A DNA stretch of 6,362 nucleotides from an uncultured Mailhella sp. (GCA_944324625.1 CALUWZ010000104.1:1-6362), one strand, 5' to 3'. Numbered from the stretch's first letter, positions 1 through 6,156 are shown. Notes: generated by a model from the letters alone, not told the origin. Program-made: numbers and translations.

Positions 1-772
1 CCTGCGGATAAATGGCACGGGCATACAGGGTTTCCCCTTTCCAATACAGCGCATTTGGTGCCAGCACGTCCTGCGGATATTTTGCCAGAAATTCGTCAAA
101 AAGCTTTTCCGCTTGGGCATACTGCCTTTGCTGATACAAACCGTAAGCCTTGTTGTACATATCCTTGCTTGACAGTGCCTGCTCGGTTTTATGAGGTGCC
201 TGTCTGACAGGCTGTGTGCCGAGTGCGGCTGTTTGCTGCGCCCCTGCGGTCTGTACAGCTTGTTTCTGCTCAGCTGCCTGTGTCTGCGGCACAGGTTTCG
301 GCGCTTCTGTTATATCGGCAGCCACTTTCTGCTGTGTTGTTTCCTCTGCCTTAAAATCCTGCTTGGTCAAATCCTGTCCGGTTATGACGCCGACCTCCTG
401 CTTTGCAAGCTCATCGGCCTTTTGCTCAGGCAGATTTTGCTGTTTCTGCAAATTTTCCTGCAGCTGATTTTCCGCGGCAGGCTGTGCGGCTGGCCGAATG
501 TCAGCCTGAGGCTGTGCGGCTTGAGCCTGTTTCAGGGTTTCCACGCCTGCAAGTTTCTGCGGAACGGGAACACCGCGTTTTTTTGCATCTTTTTCAAGTT
601 CTGCAATGCGCAGTTCGTTGTCAACCAAAATATCATAGGTTTTATTGTTATATACCAAAAGCGCATCTACTTTTTCTTCCAGACTGTCCAAACGCTGATC
701 TTGTGCGGTATTCACGGAAGAACAGGCACTTAACGCAAGAATCGGCAATAAATACAGCAAGTTTTTTTTCAT
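1..772 (-). CDS. CpoB/YbgF-like outer-membrane lipoprotein, N-terminal 257 residues (3' end beyond window)
   Basis: Reading the minus strand from the ATG at 770-772 gives an open frame of 257 codons that runs off the window edge. Residues 1-16 form a lipoprotein signal ending in the lipobox LSAC, with Cys17 as the lipidation site. Ser at +2 fits outer-membrane sorting under the E. coli rule. Residues about 25-65 look like a coiled coil (heptads in QRLDSLEEKVDALL and ELRIAELEKDAKK), as in the trimerising segment of CpoB. Residues about 70-200 are a low-complexity Gln/Ala/Pro/Glu linker. From about residue 203 a TPR begins, with SSKDMYNKAYGLYQQRQYAQ followed by an FDEFLAKYP-type helix and a second repeat around ALYWKGETLYA, a close match to the CpoB/YbgF TPR pattern. 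CpoB couples the Tol-Pal system to septal peptidoglycan synthesis. That role is inferred here, because no tol genes are visible. GAGG at 781-784, 8 nt upstream, supports the start. The plus-strand open frames over this region are shadows. Confidence 0.88.
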   Translation of the reverse strand, partial: MKKNLLYLLPILALSACSSVNTAQDQRLDSLEEKVDALLVYNNKTYDILVDNELRIAELEKDAKKRGVPVPQKLAGVETLKQAQAAQPQADIRPAAQPAAENQLQENLQKQQNLPEQKADELAKQEVGVITGQDLTKQDFKAEETTQQKVAADITEAPKPVPQTQAAEQKQAVQTAGAQQTAALGTQPVRQAPHKTEQALSSKDMYNKAYGLYQQRQYAQAEKLFDEFLAKYPQDVLAPNALYWKGETLYARAIYPQ

Positions 773-797
773 AACGGCTGCCTCGTTTTTTTTCTTT

Positions 798-826
798 AAA
801 ATACGTATTATTGCCGAAACTGTCAA
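798..826 (-). promoter_or_regulatory. Sigma70-type promoter for the CpoB-like lipoprotein gene
   Basis: On the minus strand there is a perfect -35 box TTGACA (821-826), a 17-nt spacer, and a -10 box TATTTT (798-803, 4 of 6 consensus bases). Transcription would start near 790, giving a leader of about 20 nt that contains GAGG at 781-784 before the ATG at 772. The site lies just downstream of the rpmB terminator, where the lipoprotein gene needs a promoter of its own. A 10-bp perfect palindrome, AATACGTATT (800-809), overlaps the -10 element. Confidence 0.7.
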
Positions 827-872
827 ATACCTTATGAAATTTCAGCCCGATCGGCAGACGGCCGCAGGCAAC

Positions 873-898
873 AAAAAAAGCCCTGACAAAGCAGGGCT
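873..898 (-). terminator. Rho-independent terminator of rpmB
   Basis: On the minus strand the sequence is a perfect 7-bp stem AGCCCTG / CAGGGCT (892-898 and 879-885) with a 6-nt loop CTTTGT, followed at once by six T (873-878). It sits about 100 nt after the rpmB stop codon and upstream of the promoter at 798-826. It therefore separates rpmB from the lipoprotein gene. In the other orientation the stem is followed only by GAATTTTGG, so bidirectional action is doubtful. Confidence 0.93.
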
Positions 899-997
899 GA
901 ATTTTGGAATACGCGCCTATTAAACAATATGATTTACAAGTAAAACATTTGTGCCAAAGGCAATTGCGAATGTATGAAACCTAAATCAAACGTTTAA

Positions 998-1210
998 TTA
1001 TGCATTCACAGTTCTTGGGCTTGGCTTGCGAACAGCACCGGAACGAATGCAGCGGGTGCAGCATACGATAGAACGTACGGAACCGTCTTCAAATTGATGA
1101 CGAACAGTTTGCAGGTTAGGATTGAAACGGCGTTTGGTTTTGATGTTAGAGTGGCTTACCAAGTTACCTACTTGAGCTTTTTTACCGCAAACTTCACATT
1201 GTTTACCCAT
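998..1210 (-). CDS. rpmB: 50S ribosomal protein L28 (bL28), zinc-binding form
   Basis: The 70-residue product is a full-length, highly recognisable bL28, a component of the large ribosomal subunit. It starts [20 protein letters not shown] and continues with the conserved [11 protein letters not shown] segment. It is the cysteine-containing (C+) form: Cys5-x-x-Cys8 and Cys51-x-x-Cys54 make two knuckles expected to bind one zinc ion. A further Cys50 adjoins the second pair. Many bacteria carry zinc-free paralogues that replace such proteins under zinc starvation; only the zinc form is seen here. A near-ideal ribosome-binding site, GGAGG, lies 7 nt before the ATG. The gene ends in TAA and appears monocistronic, with a candidate promoter at about 1306-1332 and a strong terminator at 873-898. 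rpmG (L33), a frequent neighbour in other bacteria, is absent from the window. Confidence 0.98.
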   Translation of the reverse strand: MGKQCEVCGKKAQVGNLVSHSNIKTKRRFNPNLQTVRHQFEDGSVRSIVCCTRCIRSGAVRKPSPRTVNA

Positions 1211-1228
1211 GATATTCCTCCAAAATTG

Positions 1229-1243
1229 ATACCTTTTCGGTAT
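1229..1243 (-). other. Small hairpin in the rpmB leader, just upstream of the ribosome-binding site
   Basis: Perfect inverted repeat ATACC-GAAAA-GGTAT (5-bp stem, 5-nt loop) on the minus strand, ending about 7 nt before the GGAGG of rpmB. A second short dyad, GCCA-TT-TGGC, lies further upstream in the same leader at 1260-1269. The stem is short and could be chance in AT-rich DNA, but its position next to the Shine-Dalgarno sequence of a ribosomal protein gene is where translational control would act. No known L28 regulatory motif was recognised. Confidence 0.35.
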
Positions 1244-1305
1244 TATGTATAATTTTTATGCCAAATGGCGAATAATTGTTCCTCTTTACCCTAAGGACTG
1301 TTTAC

Positions 1306-1332
1306 TTTATACATTAAATTTAATAATTGCAA
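1306..1332 (-). promoter_or_regulatory. Candidate promoter of rpmB
   Basis: On the minus strand, -10 TATAAA (1306-1311) is preceded by TTGCAA (1327-1332) at a 15-nt spacing, or by TTGCTT (1331-1336) at 19 nt. Neither spacing is ideal, so the -35 assignment is uncertain, although the -10 is good. Transcription would start near 1299 and leave a leader of roughly 90 nt before the rpmB ATG at 1210. The surrounding intergenic DNA is very AT-rich, which fits a promoter. Confidence 0.45.
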
Positions 1333-1345
1333 GCAATATTTAATG
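1312..1345. repeat. AT-rich imperfect dyad between the membrane-protein gene and rpmB
   Basis: Outer arms CATTAAAT (1312-1319) and ATTTAATG (1338-1345) are perfect complements. Inner arms ATTGC (1326-1330) and GCAAT (1333-1337) flank a 2-nt centre. A 6-nt bulge on one side interrupts the two stems. The dyad begins directly next to the putative -10 box of rpmB and covers its -35 region. It could be an operator, or a weak terminator-like structure for the upstream gene, which ends at 1361. There is no clean T-run after a GC-rich stem, so it is not called a terminator. Confidence 0.4.
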
Positions 1346-1360
1346 AAATTTAAATTTTAA

Positions 1361-2356
1361 TTAATGCGTCAGCGGATAAGGCTGTCTGTAAATGATTTCC
1401 CCGTCCGAAACAACCTCCACCACAAAGCGGATTTTTTTGCCTGTTTCAAGCCCTGCCATTGACGCCGTGCTTTTGACGTTTTTCAGTTTTTTTATGCGGA
1501 ACCTGTCATCAGTGGGATTTTTCAGTTCCTGACGGACAAGTTTTCCGTTGATTTCACTGCATAAATAATATTTCTGCTCTCCCTGCAAAGGAACTTTTTT
1601 GCCGGCATTCAGCAGCCTGTATGTTATATAAACGGTATTGGCCGCCGCTTTTGCCGTGAAATTTTCTATTTCAAGATAGCCCAAATCAATGGGCTTCAAC
1701 ATCTGCTCATACATTGCCTGCGCAGACTCATTCGCGGCGTCTTTGCCAGCATTTTCCCGCAGTGCCGCACTTTGCTCCGTTTCGGAAGCGCTTTCCTGCG
1801 GCGCGTCAGGCTGTGCGGCCTTGTCCGTTACGGCTTTACCGTCCTGTACGGCTGAATCTTTCCGAACCGAGGATTTTTCCTGTCTGTTCTGCGCTGCTGT
1901 ACGCAAAACTGCCTCATCCTCTGCACCGTTTTTGCCGTCTTCTTTGCCCACAATGTCAAAACTCATGCCGGCCCCTGCCAGACTGGCCGCAAGCTCACTC
2001 ATGAGCACTTCTTTGTCGCCGTCAATAACGGGCAGATTTTTTATATCCACTTCTTCTGAAGGAACAAGCAGACCAAGCATGCTCGGCGAATACTTCTGCA
2101 GAAACTGCTCCAAATTGGCAAGACGGGTTACGGTCTGCCTGTTTTGCTCGATGGTATTTTTTAAAACCGCGCTTTCTTCCAGCACAGCAATGTATTTTGT
2201 GTAAAATGACAGCCCGAACCAAATGCTGCCGGCCAAAAGCAGCGGAACAAGAACCAAAACGGAAAGAAAAAATTTAAACGCAGCGGGAGAAACGCGCAGA
2301 GAAAAGGATTTGCCTCTGTCACGCATGACAATAATGCTGATGTTTTTTTCACTCAT
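1361..2356 (-). CDS. Single-pass inner-membrane protein of unrecognised family, coiled coil plus periplasmic domain
   Basis: I do not recognise a named family in this 331-residue protein. Residues 1-28 are a short basic cytoplasmic tail. Residues about 29-50 are a strongly hydrophobic membrane segment (LSVLVLVPLLLAGSIWFGLS). Residues about 54-90 are probable coiled coil with Leu/Ile heptads. Residues about 135-215 form a low-complexity Ala/Glu/Asp/Lys/Gln linker. Residues about 221-331 alternate hydrophobic and polar residues as a beta-rich domain would (YLEIENFTAKAAANTVYITY, later KIRFVVEVVSDGEIIYRQPYP). Expected topology is N-in/C-out. The short basic tail, transmembrane helix and coiled coil recall the N-termini of NlpD- or MreC-like divisome proteins, but there is no LytM/M23 domain. 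GGGGGAG just before the ATG supports the start. The gene follows the YkuD gene by 127 bp on the same strand, so a related envelope role is plausible but unproven. Confidence 0.85.
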   Translation of the reverse strand: MSEKNISIIVMRDRGKSFSLRVSPAAFKFFLSVLVLVPLLLAGSIWFGLSFYTKYIAVLEESAVLKNTIEQNRQTVTRLANLEQFLQKYSPSMLGLLVPSEEVDIKNLPVIDGDKEVLMSELAASLAGAGMSFDIVGKEDGKNGAEDEAVLRTAAQNRQEKSSVRKDSAVQDGKAVTDKAAQPDAPQESASETEQSAALRENAGKDAANESAQAMYEQMLKPIDLGYLEIENFTAKAAANTVYITYRLLNAGKKVPLQGEQKYYLCSEINGKLVRQELKNPTDDRFRIKKLKNVKSTASMAGLETGKKIRFVVEVVSDGEIIYRQPYPLTH

Positions 2357-2392
2357 GACTCCCCCTTTTCCGTAAGCTTGCAGACCCTTTAT

Positions 2393-2421
2393 TTTTTAGC
2401 ACACAATGACATTTTAAGCAA
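2393..2421 (-). promoter_or_regulatory. Weak candidate promoter for the membrane-protein gene
   Basis: On the minus strand, TTGCTT (2416-2421), a 17-nt spacer and TAAAAA (2393-2398) could form a promoter. A TG one base before the -10 box (2400-2401) gives an extended -10 arrangement. Matches are only 3 of 6 and 4 of 6. It lies in the 127-bp gap after the YkuD gene, which contains no clear intrinsic terminator, so read-through from the upstream operon is equally possible. Confidence 0.3.
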
Positions 2422-2483
2422 ATCATGCGGCTTTGCGTTTTCGGATCCTTTCGGCAGCGCATCAAAATCCGCCGCGGCTGTTT

Positions 2484-4256
2484 TTATATTCTTCTCCATG
2501 TTTCCTTGAAAATAACCCAGCTTTCCCCTTTCGGATGCAGGGTAAGCACTTTCACGCCTTTGTCGCGGTAACCCGAAGAATCTTCGTAATCCTGAACAAA
2601 ATGCACTTTAAGGCCTTCTTTTTCCATGCTCATTTTCACATCGGAAAAAACAACTTTTTTGGGTTTTTTCAATTCCCAAATGGACTGCTTTTGTCCTTTG
2701 ATTGCTTCAAGCCCCTTTCTGCTGTCCTGCTGTGCATATTCGCTGTAAAAGGAAGCATAGGCGCCGATGTCGGCCCGTTCCCACGCAAGACGCCAATTTT
2801 CCAAAAGCTCCGGAACTTCTTTTTTGATTTTGTCATCCAAAGTATGTTCAAGCCCCACGGGTTTCGGAAACCATTCCATGGCTGAAACTTTATATCTGCC
2901 GTCCTTGTCCTTGGTCCAGTACAAGCGGCGTACGCCTTCGGTTTTATGATTGGGCGCCACATAATACTGTTTGAACCAAGACACAAAATAGTCAGGTCCC
3001 TGCAGAACTTCCACATCGCCTATGGCAATGTAAATCCATGACAAGGTATCAAAAAGCCCTTCCTTCTGAAGGCGGAACTTTGAAAAATCCCCGCTGGTCA
3101 GGCTGTAATCCTTTTCATTGTAAAAATCGAAAAATTCCCGTGAACGCTCCTGCCATGCATGATTCCAGTCCAGCGTTGCCTGACGGACATAAATTTCGTC
3201 TTCCGATATTTCCTGCGGCTCCCCGACATATACGGAAGTTCCGTAATGCGGTTTGTCACCGACGGCAGCAGCATCCTCCGACGGCAGACTTTCTGCCGGC
3301 ATATTCTCAGCAGGCAACGTATCGGAAGACAAAGAAGCCGTGCTGTTCGGCACAGCCTGCTCACTGCCTTTTTCTGCCGCCCGGCCTGCACTGGCCTGAG
3401 CACTTTCGGGTGAAATCTTCGGAACCGCCACATCATCGTCAGACATAAAAACTTCTTCAAAAAAACTTTTTTCTTCGGCTTCTTTGATCAGCTTTTCGGT
3501 TTCCGCCTGCTGCTGACGCGCATTCTGCGCAGGCAGAGCGGAAACGACTTCCGCTCCGTCACTGCCTATGACAATATTGTTTTCGGATGTCAGGGCCGTT
3601 GTCTCAGCCGCGTCTGACGTTTTATTCTGAACAATTTTTTCCGCAGAATTGCCTTGTCCTTGTTTTTCCTTCAGTTCTGCTGCGCCGGCAGATTTTTGCC
3701 CGGGCAGTTCCGCTTCATTCTCAAGCACGGCAATTTTATGAAAACCGCTGTGTATGCCTTGGGCGATAAGCACGGGAGTATCCGGTTTCAGATACTCGTC
3801 AAGCTTTTTGATATTGGCAAGGTCAATGGCCACACAGCCTTGGGTAAACTGGCCTTTTATGGGATCACCTTTGGAATGTATCCAAATGCCGCCGCCCGTT
3901 TTGCCTCTCAGCCTGTCTATGGGATTGGGATAATTGAGCGCATAGGCATGATTGCCGTACATGGCAAAATCAAGGGGAACCTGTATTTTTCCGCGTACGA
4001 AATACACGCCTTCAGGAGTTTTCAGATCGCCTTCAACCTGTTTGTCTCCCTCAATTTCGCCGTGTATGCTGGGATAGTGCAGACGGATAATTTTTTCCCC
4101 GTTTTTTTCCAAGTAAAAAAATTCCCTTTTGCCCTTATCCACCAAAATAAGGCTTTTGTCCAAAGCAGTATCCGGCAGATTGGCTTCCCATGCATGAGCC
4201 GTGCCCGTGAAAAGAAAAGCCGCCGCCAAAGAAAAAACAAGAGCTTTCAAGTCCAT
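2484..4256 (-). CDS. Exported YkuD-fold L,D-transpeptidase/L,D-carboxypeptidase with tandem C-terminal NTF2-like domains (Csd6/Pgp2-like)
   Basis: The 590-residue protein starts with a signal peptide (hydrophobic core 5-18, likely cleavage after AHA at 20-22). A YkuD domain spans about 34-166, with typical strands (SLILVDKGKREFFYLEKNG) and the GDLKTPEGVYFV segment. The catalytic region has His127 in GGGIWIHSKG and the nucleophile Cys141 in TQGC (138-141). Canonical L,D-transpeptidases carry S/T-H-G-C, so Gln139 replaces the usual His, as in divergent YkuD branches that include peptide-trimming or protein-releasing enzymes. A disordered Ala/Glu/Ser/Gln-rich linker covers about 170-345. Two NTF2-like segments follow, at about 353-465 and 474-590, each opening with a W-x(3)-AW-E/Q helix. 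YkuD plus NTF2 is the architecture of Csd6 (Helicobacter) and Pgp2 (Campylobacter), L,D-carboxypeptidases that trim tetrapeptides to tripeptides. Carboxypeptidase versus transpeptidase activity cannot be decided from sequence. It begins 7 nt after pyrE; its AGGA site (4262-4265) overlaps the pyrE stop codon. Confidence 0.88.
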   Translation of the reverse strand: MDLKALVFSLAAAFLFTGTAHAWEANLPDTALDKSLILVDKGKREFFYLEKNGEKIIRLHYPSIHGEIEGDKQVEGDLKTPEGVYFVRGKIQVPLDFAMYGNHAYALNYPNPIDRLRGKTGGGIWIHSKGDPIKGQFTQGCVAIDLANIKKLDEYLKPDTPVLIAQGIHSGFHKIAVLENEAELPGQKSAGAAELKEKQGQGNSAEKIVQNKTSDAAETTALTSENNIVIGSDGAEVVSALPAQNARQQQAETEKLIKEAEEKSFFEEVFMSDDDVAVPKISPESAQASAGRAAEKGSEQAVPNSTASLSSDTLPAENMPAESLPSEDAAAVGDKPHYGTSVYVGEPQEISEDEIYVRQATLDWNHAWQERSREFFDFYNEKDYSLTSGDFSKFRLQKEGLFDTLSWIYIAIGDVEVLQGPDYFVSWFKQYYVAPNHKTEGVRRLYWTKDKDGRYKVSAMEWFPKPVGLEHTLDDKIKKEVPELLENWRLAWERADIGAYASFYSEYAQQDSRKGLEAIKGQKQSIWELKKPKKVVFSDVKMSMEKEGLKVHFVQDYEDSSGYRDKGVKVLTLHPKGESWVIFKETWRRI

Positions 4257-4263
4257 ACTGTTC

Positions 4264-4842
4264 CTAACTTCTGGCTAATTTCAGCAGTTCGCTGCGGCGG
4301 AAAATGGAATGAAGTTCGTAGCCTGCTTCCTTAATGGCTTCGTTGCCGCCTTCTTCGCGGTCAAGAACAGTGCAGAGCATGCCGATTTTATAACCTGCTT
4401 CTTTTACGCGTTCGCAGGCAGTCAGCAAAGAACCGCCTGTTGTCACAACGTCTTCAAGCATGGCAACGGGCTTGCCGAGCTGCAGATTGGAAATGCCTTC
4501 CAGATACTGATTGGTGCCGTGGCCTTTGGGGCTTTTGCGCACGATAAAGGCAGGCAGAGGTCTGCCAAGCTGATAGGAGATCACGCTGGTGGCGGAAACA
4601 AGCGGATCGGCGCCGAGCGTCAGACCGCCCACTGCCGTAATTTCAGGATGATCTTTCAGCATGTGATTGAAAAGATGTCCGATAAGAAACGCTCCTTCGG
4701 GATGCAGGGCTGTCTGCTTGCCGTCAAAATAAAAATCGCTTTTGCGGCCTGAAGTAAGAATAAATTCGCCTTCTTTATAGGAACGTTCATACAGGATTTT
4801 TGCCAGACGGACTTTCATTTCTTCTATGCTCATGGTTTGCAT
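4264..4842 (-). CDS. pyrE: Orotate phosphoribosyltransferase
   Basis: The 192-residue product has the normal length and motifs of bacterial OPRTase, which converts orotate and PRPP to orotidine 5'-monophosphate in the cytosolic de novo pyrimidine pathway. Visible motifs are the substrate-contacting SDFYFDGKQTALHPEG (35-50), GGLTLGADP (72-80), the catalytic-loop segment RKSPKGHGT (102-110), and the PRPP-binding motif AMLEDVVTTGGS (127-138) with its two acidic residues and TTGG. The first ATG is chosen over the Met three codons later because the Shine-Dalgarno sequence sits close to it. The gene follows purB by 9 nt and precedes the YkuD gene by 7 nt, so it is surely cotranscribed. The proximity of purine and pyrimidine genes suggests coordinated expression for nucleotide supply. 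Stop codon TAG. Confidence 0.96.
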   Translation of the reverse strand: MQTMSIEEMKVRLAKILYERSYKEGEFILTSGRKSDFYFDGKQTALHPEGAFLIGHLFNHMLKDHPEITAVGGLTLGADPLVSATSVISYQLGRPLPAFIVRKSPKGHGTNQYLEGISNLQLGKPVAMLEDVVTTGGSLLTACERVKEAGYKIGMLCTVLDREEGGNEAIKEAGYELHSIFRRSELLKLARS

Positions 4843-4846
4843 GGCT

Positions 4847-4854
4847 TCCCCCTA
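4847..4854 (-). promoter_or_regulatory. Ribosome-binding site of pyrE overlapping the purB stop codon
   Basis: On the minus strand TAGGGGGA contains both the purB stop TAG (4852-4854) and the purine-rich Shine-Dalgarno-like run GGGGGA, 4 nt before the pyrE ATG at 4842. It would be about 13 nt from the alternative downstream ATG, so it favours the upstream start. The overlap suggests translational coupling of the two genes. Confidence 0.65.
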
Positions 4855-6144
4855 TTCAAAAACTCGGTCTAAAATCATTTGTTCGTAACGGGTATAGTAA
4901 TTGATGTCAAAAACAGTATCCAAAACTTCGGAAGAAAGGATTTTGGAAATTTTTTCGCTGCGGCGCACGATATCGGGGAATTTTTCCTCGCTTTCCCAGC
5001 TCTGCATGGCGCATTCCTGAACCATGACATACGCTTCCTGACGGGGCATGCCGTGATCGACAAGAGCCGTAAGCACGCGCTGGGAGAAGAAAAGACCGTA
5101 GCTGCCCCAGAGATTTCTTTCCACATTGCGGGGAATGACGCGCAGGCCGTCGATAAGATTGGTCAGACGGTGAAGGATATAATCCATTAAAATGGTGGAA
5201 TCGGGCATAATCACGCGCTCCACGGAGGAATGGCTGATGTCGCGTTCATGCCAGAGGGCCTGATTTTCCATGCTGGCCATGGAATTTGTGCGGATAAGAC
5301 GGGAAAGGCCGCACATATTTTCCGCAGAAATGGGATTTTTCTTATGCGGCATGGCTGAAGAGCCTTTCTGGCCCTTGCCGAAGCCTTCTTCCACTTCATG
5401 CACTTCCGTTCTCTGCAGGTGGCGAAGTTCGGTGCAGATGCGTTCAATGCCGCCTGCCGCAAGGGCCAGTGCGGTGAAATAATTGGCATATCTGTCACGC
5501 TGCACCACTTGGGTGGAAATGGTATCGGGACGGAGGCCGAGCAGTTCGCAGGCACGGGCTTCAATATCGGGAGAAAGCACGGTATACGTGCCCACTGCGC
5601 CTGAAAGCTTGCCTACGCGCACATCTTCAAGGGCAAGTTCAAAGCGTTCCTTATGACGTTTGAATTCTGCATAAAATCCTGCAAATTTAAGAGAATAGGT
5701 CGTAGGTTCGGCGTGTATGCCGTGGGTTCTGCCCATGCAGACCAGACCGCGGTATTTTTCCGCAAAATTTTTCAGGGAATTTAACAGCCTGTCATAGCCT
5801 GCCAGAATTTTTTCCCCAGCTTCCACAAGCAGAAGGGCATTGGCGGTATCCACTATATCGGAAGAAGTACAGCCCAAATGGATGAAACGGGAGGCAGGGC
5901 CTACTTTTTCCTCCAAGGAAGTGATAAAGGCAATAACGTCGTGGCGGGTCACTTCTTCGATTTCGGCAATACGGTCCACGTCAATGGCAACTTTTTGGCG
6001 GATTTCTTCCATGCTTTGGGGATCGATGCGGCCTTTTTCGCACCAAGCCTGACAAACGGCAAGTTCCACTTTCAGCCATGCGTTATAACGATTTTCCAAA
6101 GACCATAATTGAGCCATTTCTTTGCGGCTGTATCTTTCAATCAT
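4852..6144 (-). CDS. purB: Adenylosuccinate lyase
   Basis: The 430-residue product is a complete PurB of the short bacterial type (Bacillus-like, about 430 residues) in the fumarase/aspartase superfamily. It catalyses two eliminations of fumarate: SAICAR to AICAR in de novo purine synthesis, and adenylosuccinate to AMP. Landmarks are TRHDV (66-70) with His68, CTSSDIVDTA (92-101), MGRTHGIHAEPTTY (137-150) with His141, and the superfamily signature GSSAMPHKKNP (261-271) with the catalytic serine on a mobile loop. His68 and His141 fall at the numbering known for the B. subtilis catalytic histidines, which supports both the identity and the start codon. AGGA at 6152-6155, 7 nt before the ATG, supports this start too. 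The gene begins 12 nt after the FmdB-family gene and ends in TAG inside the pyrE ribosome-binding site. The protein should act as a cytosolic homotetramer. No truncation or missing key residue is visible. Confidence 0.97.
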   Translation of the reverse strand: MIERYSRKEMAQLWSLENRYNAWLKVELAVCQAWCEKGRIDPQSMEEIRQKVAIDVDRIAEIEEVTRHDVIAFITSLEEKVGPASRFIHLGCTSSDIVDTANALLLVEAGEKILAGYDRLLNSLKNFAEKYRGLVCMGRTHGIHAEPTTYSLKFAGFYAEFKRHKERFELALEDVRVGKLSGAVGTYTVLSPDIEARACELLGLRPDTISTQVVQRDRYANYFTALALAAGGIERICTELRHLQRTEVHEVEEGFGKGQKGSSAMPHKKNPISAENMCGLSRLIRTNSMASMENQALWHERDISHSSVERVIMPDSTILMDYILHRLTNLIDGLRVIPRNVERNLWGSYGLFFSQRVLTALVDHGMPRQEAYVMVQECAMQSWESEEKFPDIVRRSEKISKILSSEVLDTVFDINYYTRYEQMILDRVFE

Positions 6145-6156
6145 ACGCTTATCCTG

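Noticed and set aside
191..774. Three overlapping plus-strand open frames at the left end
   Set aside because: They are Cys/Leu/Phe-rich shadows of the minus-strand lipoprotein gene, whose lipobox, coiled coil, TPR, promoter and ribosome-binding site all agree.
841..872. GC-rich patch with the palindromes CCGATCGG and CGGCCG beyond the rpmB terminator
   Set aside because: Short restriction-site-like palindromes without arms long enough for a stem or a clear relation to the promoter; likely chance.
899..997. Possible small RNA or small gene between rpmB and its terminator
   Set aside because: About 100 nt with only a short TGCC-AAA-GGCA dyad and no promoter, start codon with ribosome-binding site, or tRNA-like structure; it is best read as the rpmB 3' untranslated region.
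1689..2204. Plus-strand open frame of 171 codons, Ser/Ala/Cys-rich
   Set aside because: It is antisense to the membrane-protein gene; its composition mirrors the low-complexity linker on the coding strand, and no ribosome-binding site or domain was seen.
2419..2480. Possible terminator after the YkuD gene (arms GCGGC/GCCGC and TGCG/CGCA on the minus strand)
   Set aside because: The pairing is interrupted and asymmetric and is not followed by a T-run, so it does not meet the criteria for an intrinsic terminator.
3654..4334. Plus-strand open frame of 226 codons opposite the YkuD and pyrE genes
   Set aside because: It is antisense to two strongly supported genes with intact motifs, has no recognisable domain, crosses the boundary between them, and no good ribosome-binding site was identified.
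4831..4833. Alternative pyrE start at the second ATG, three codons in
   Set aside because: The Shine-Dalgarno sequence is correctly spaced for the first ATG and too distant for the second.
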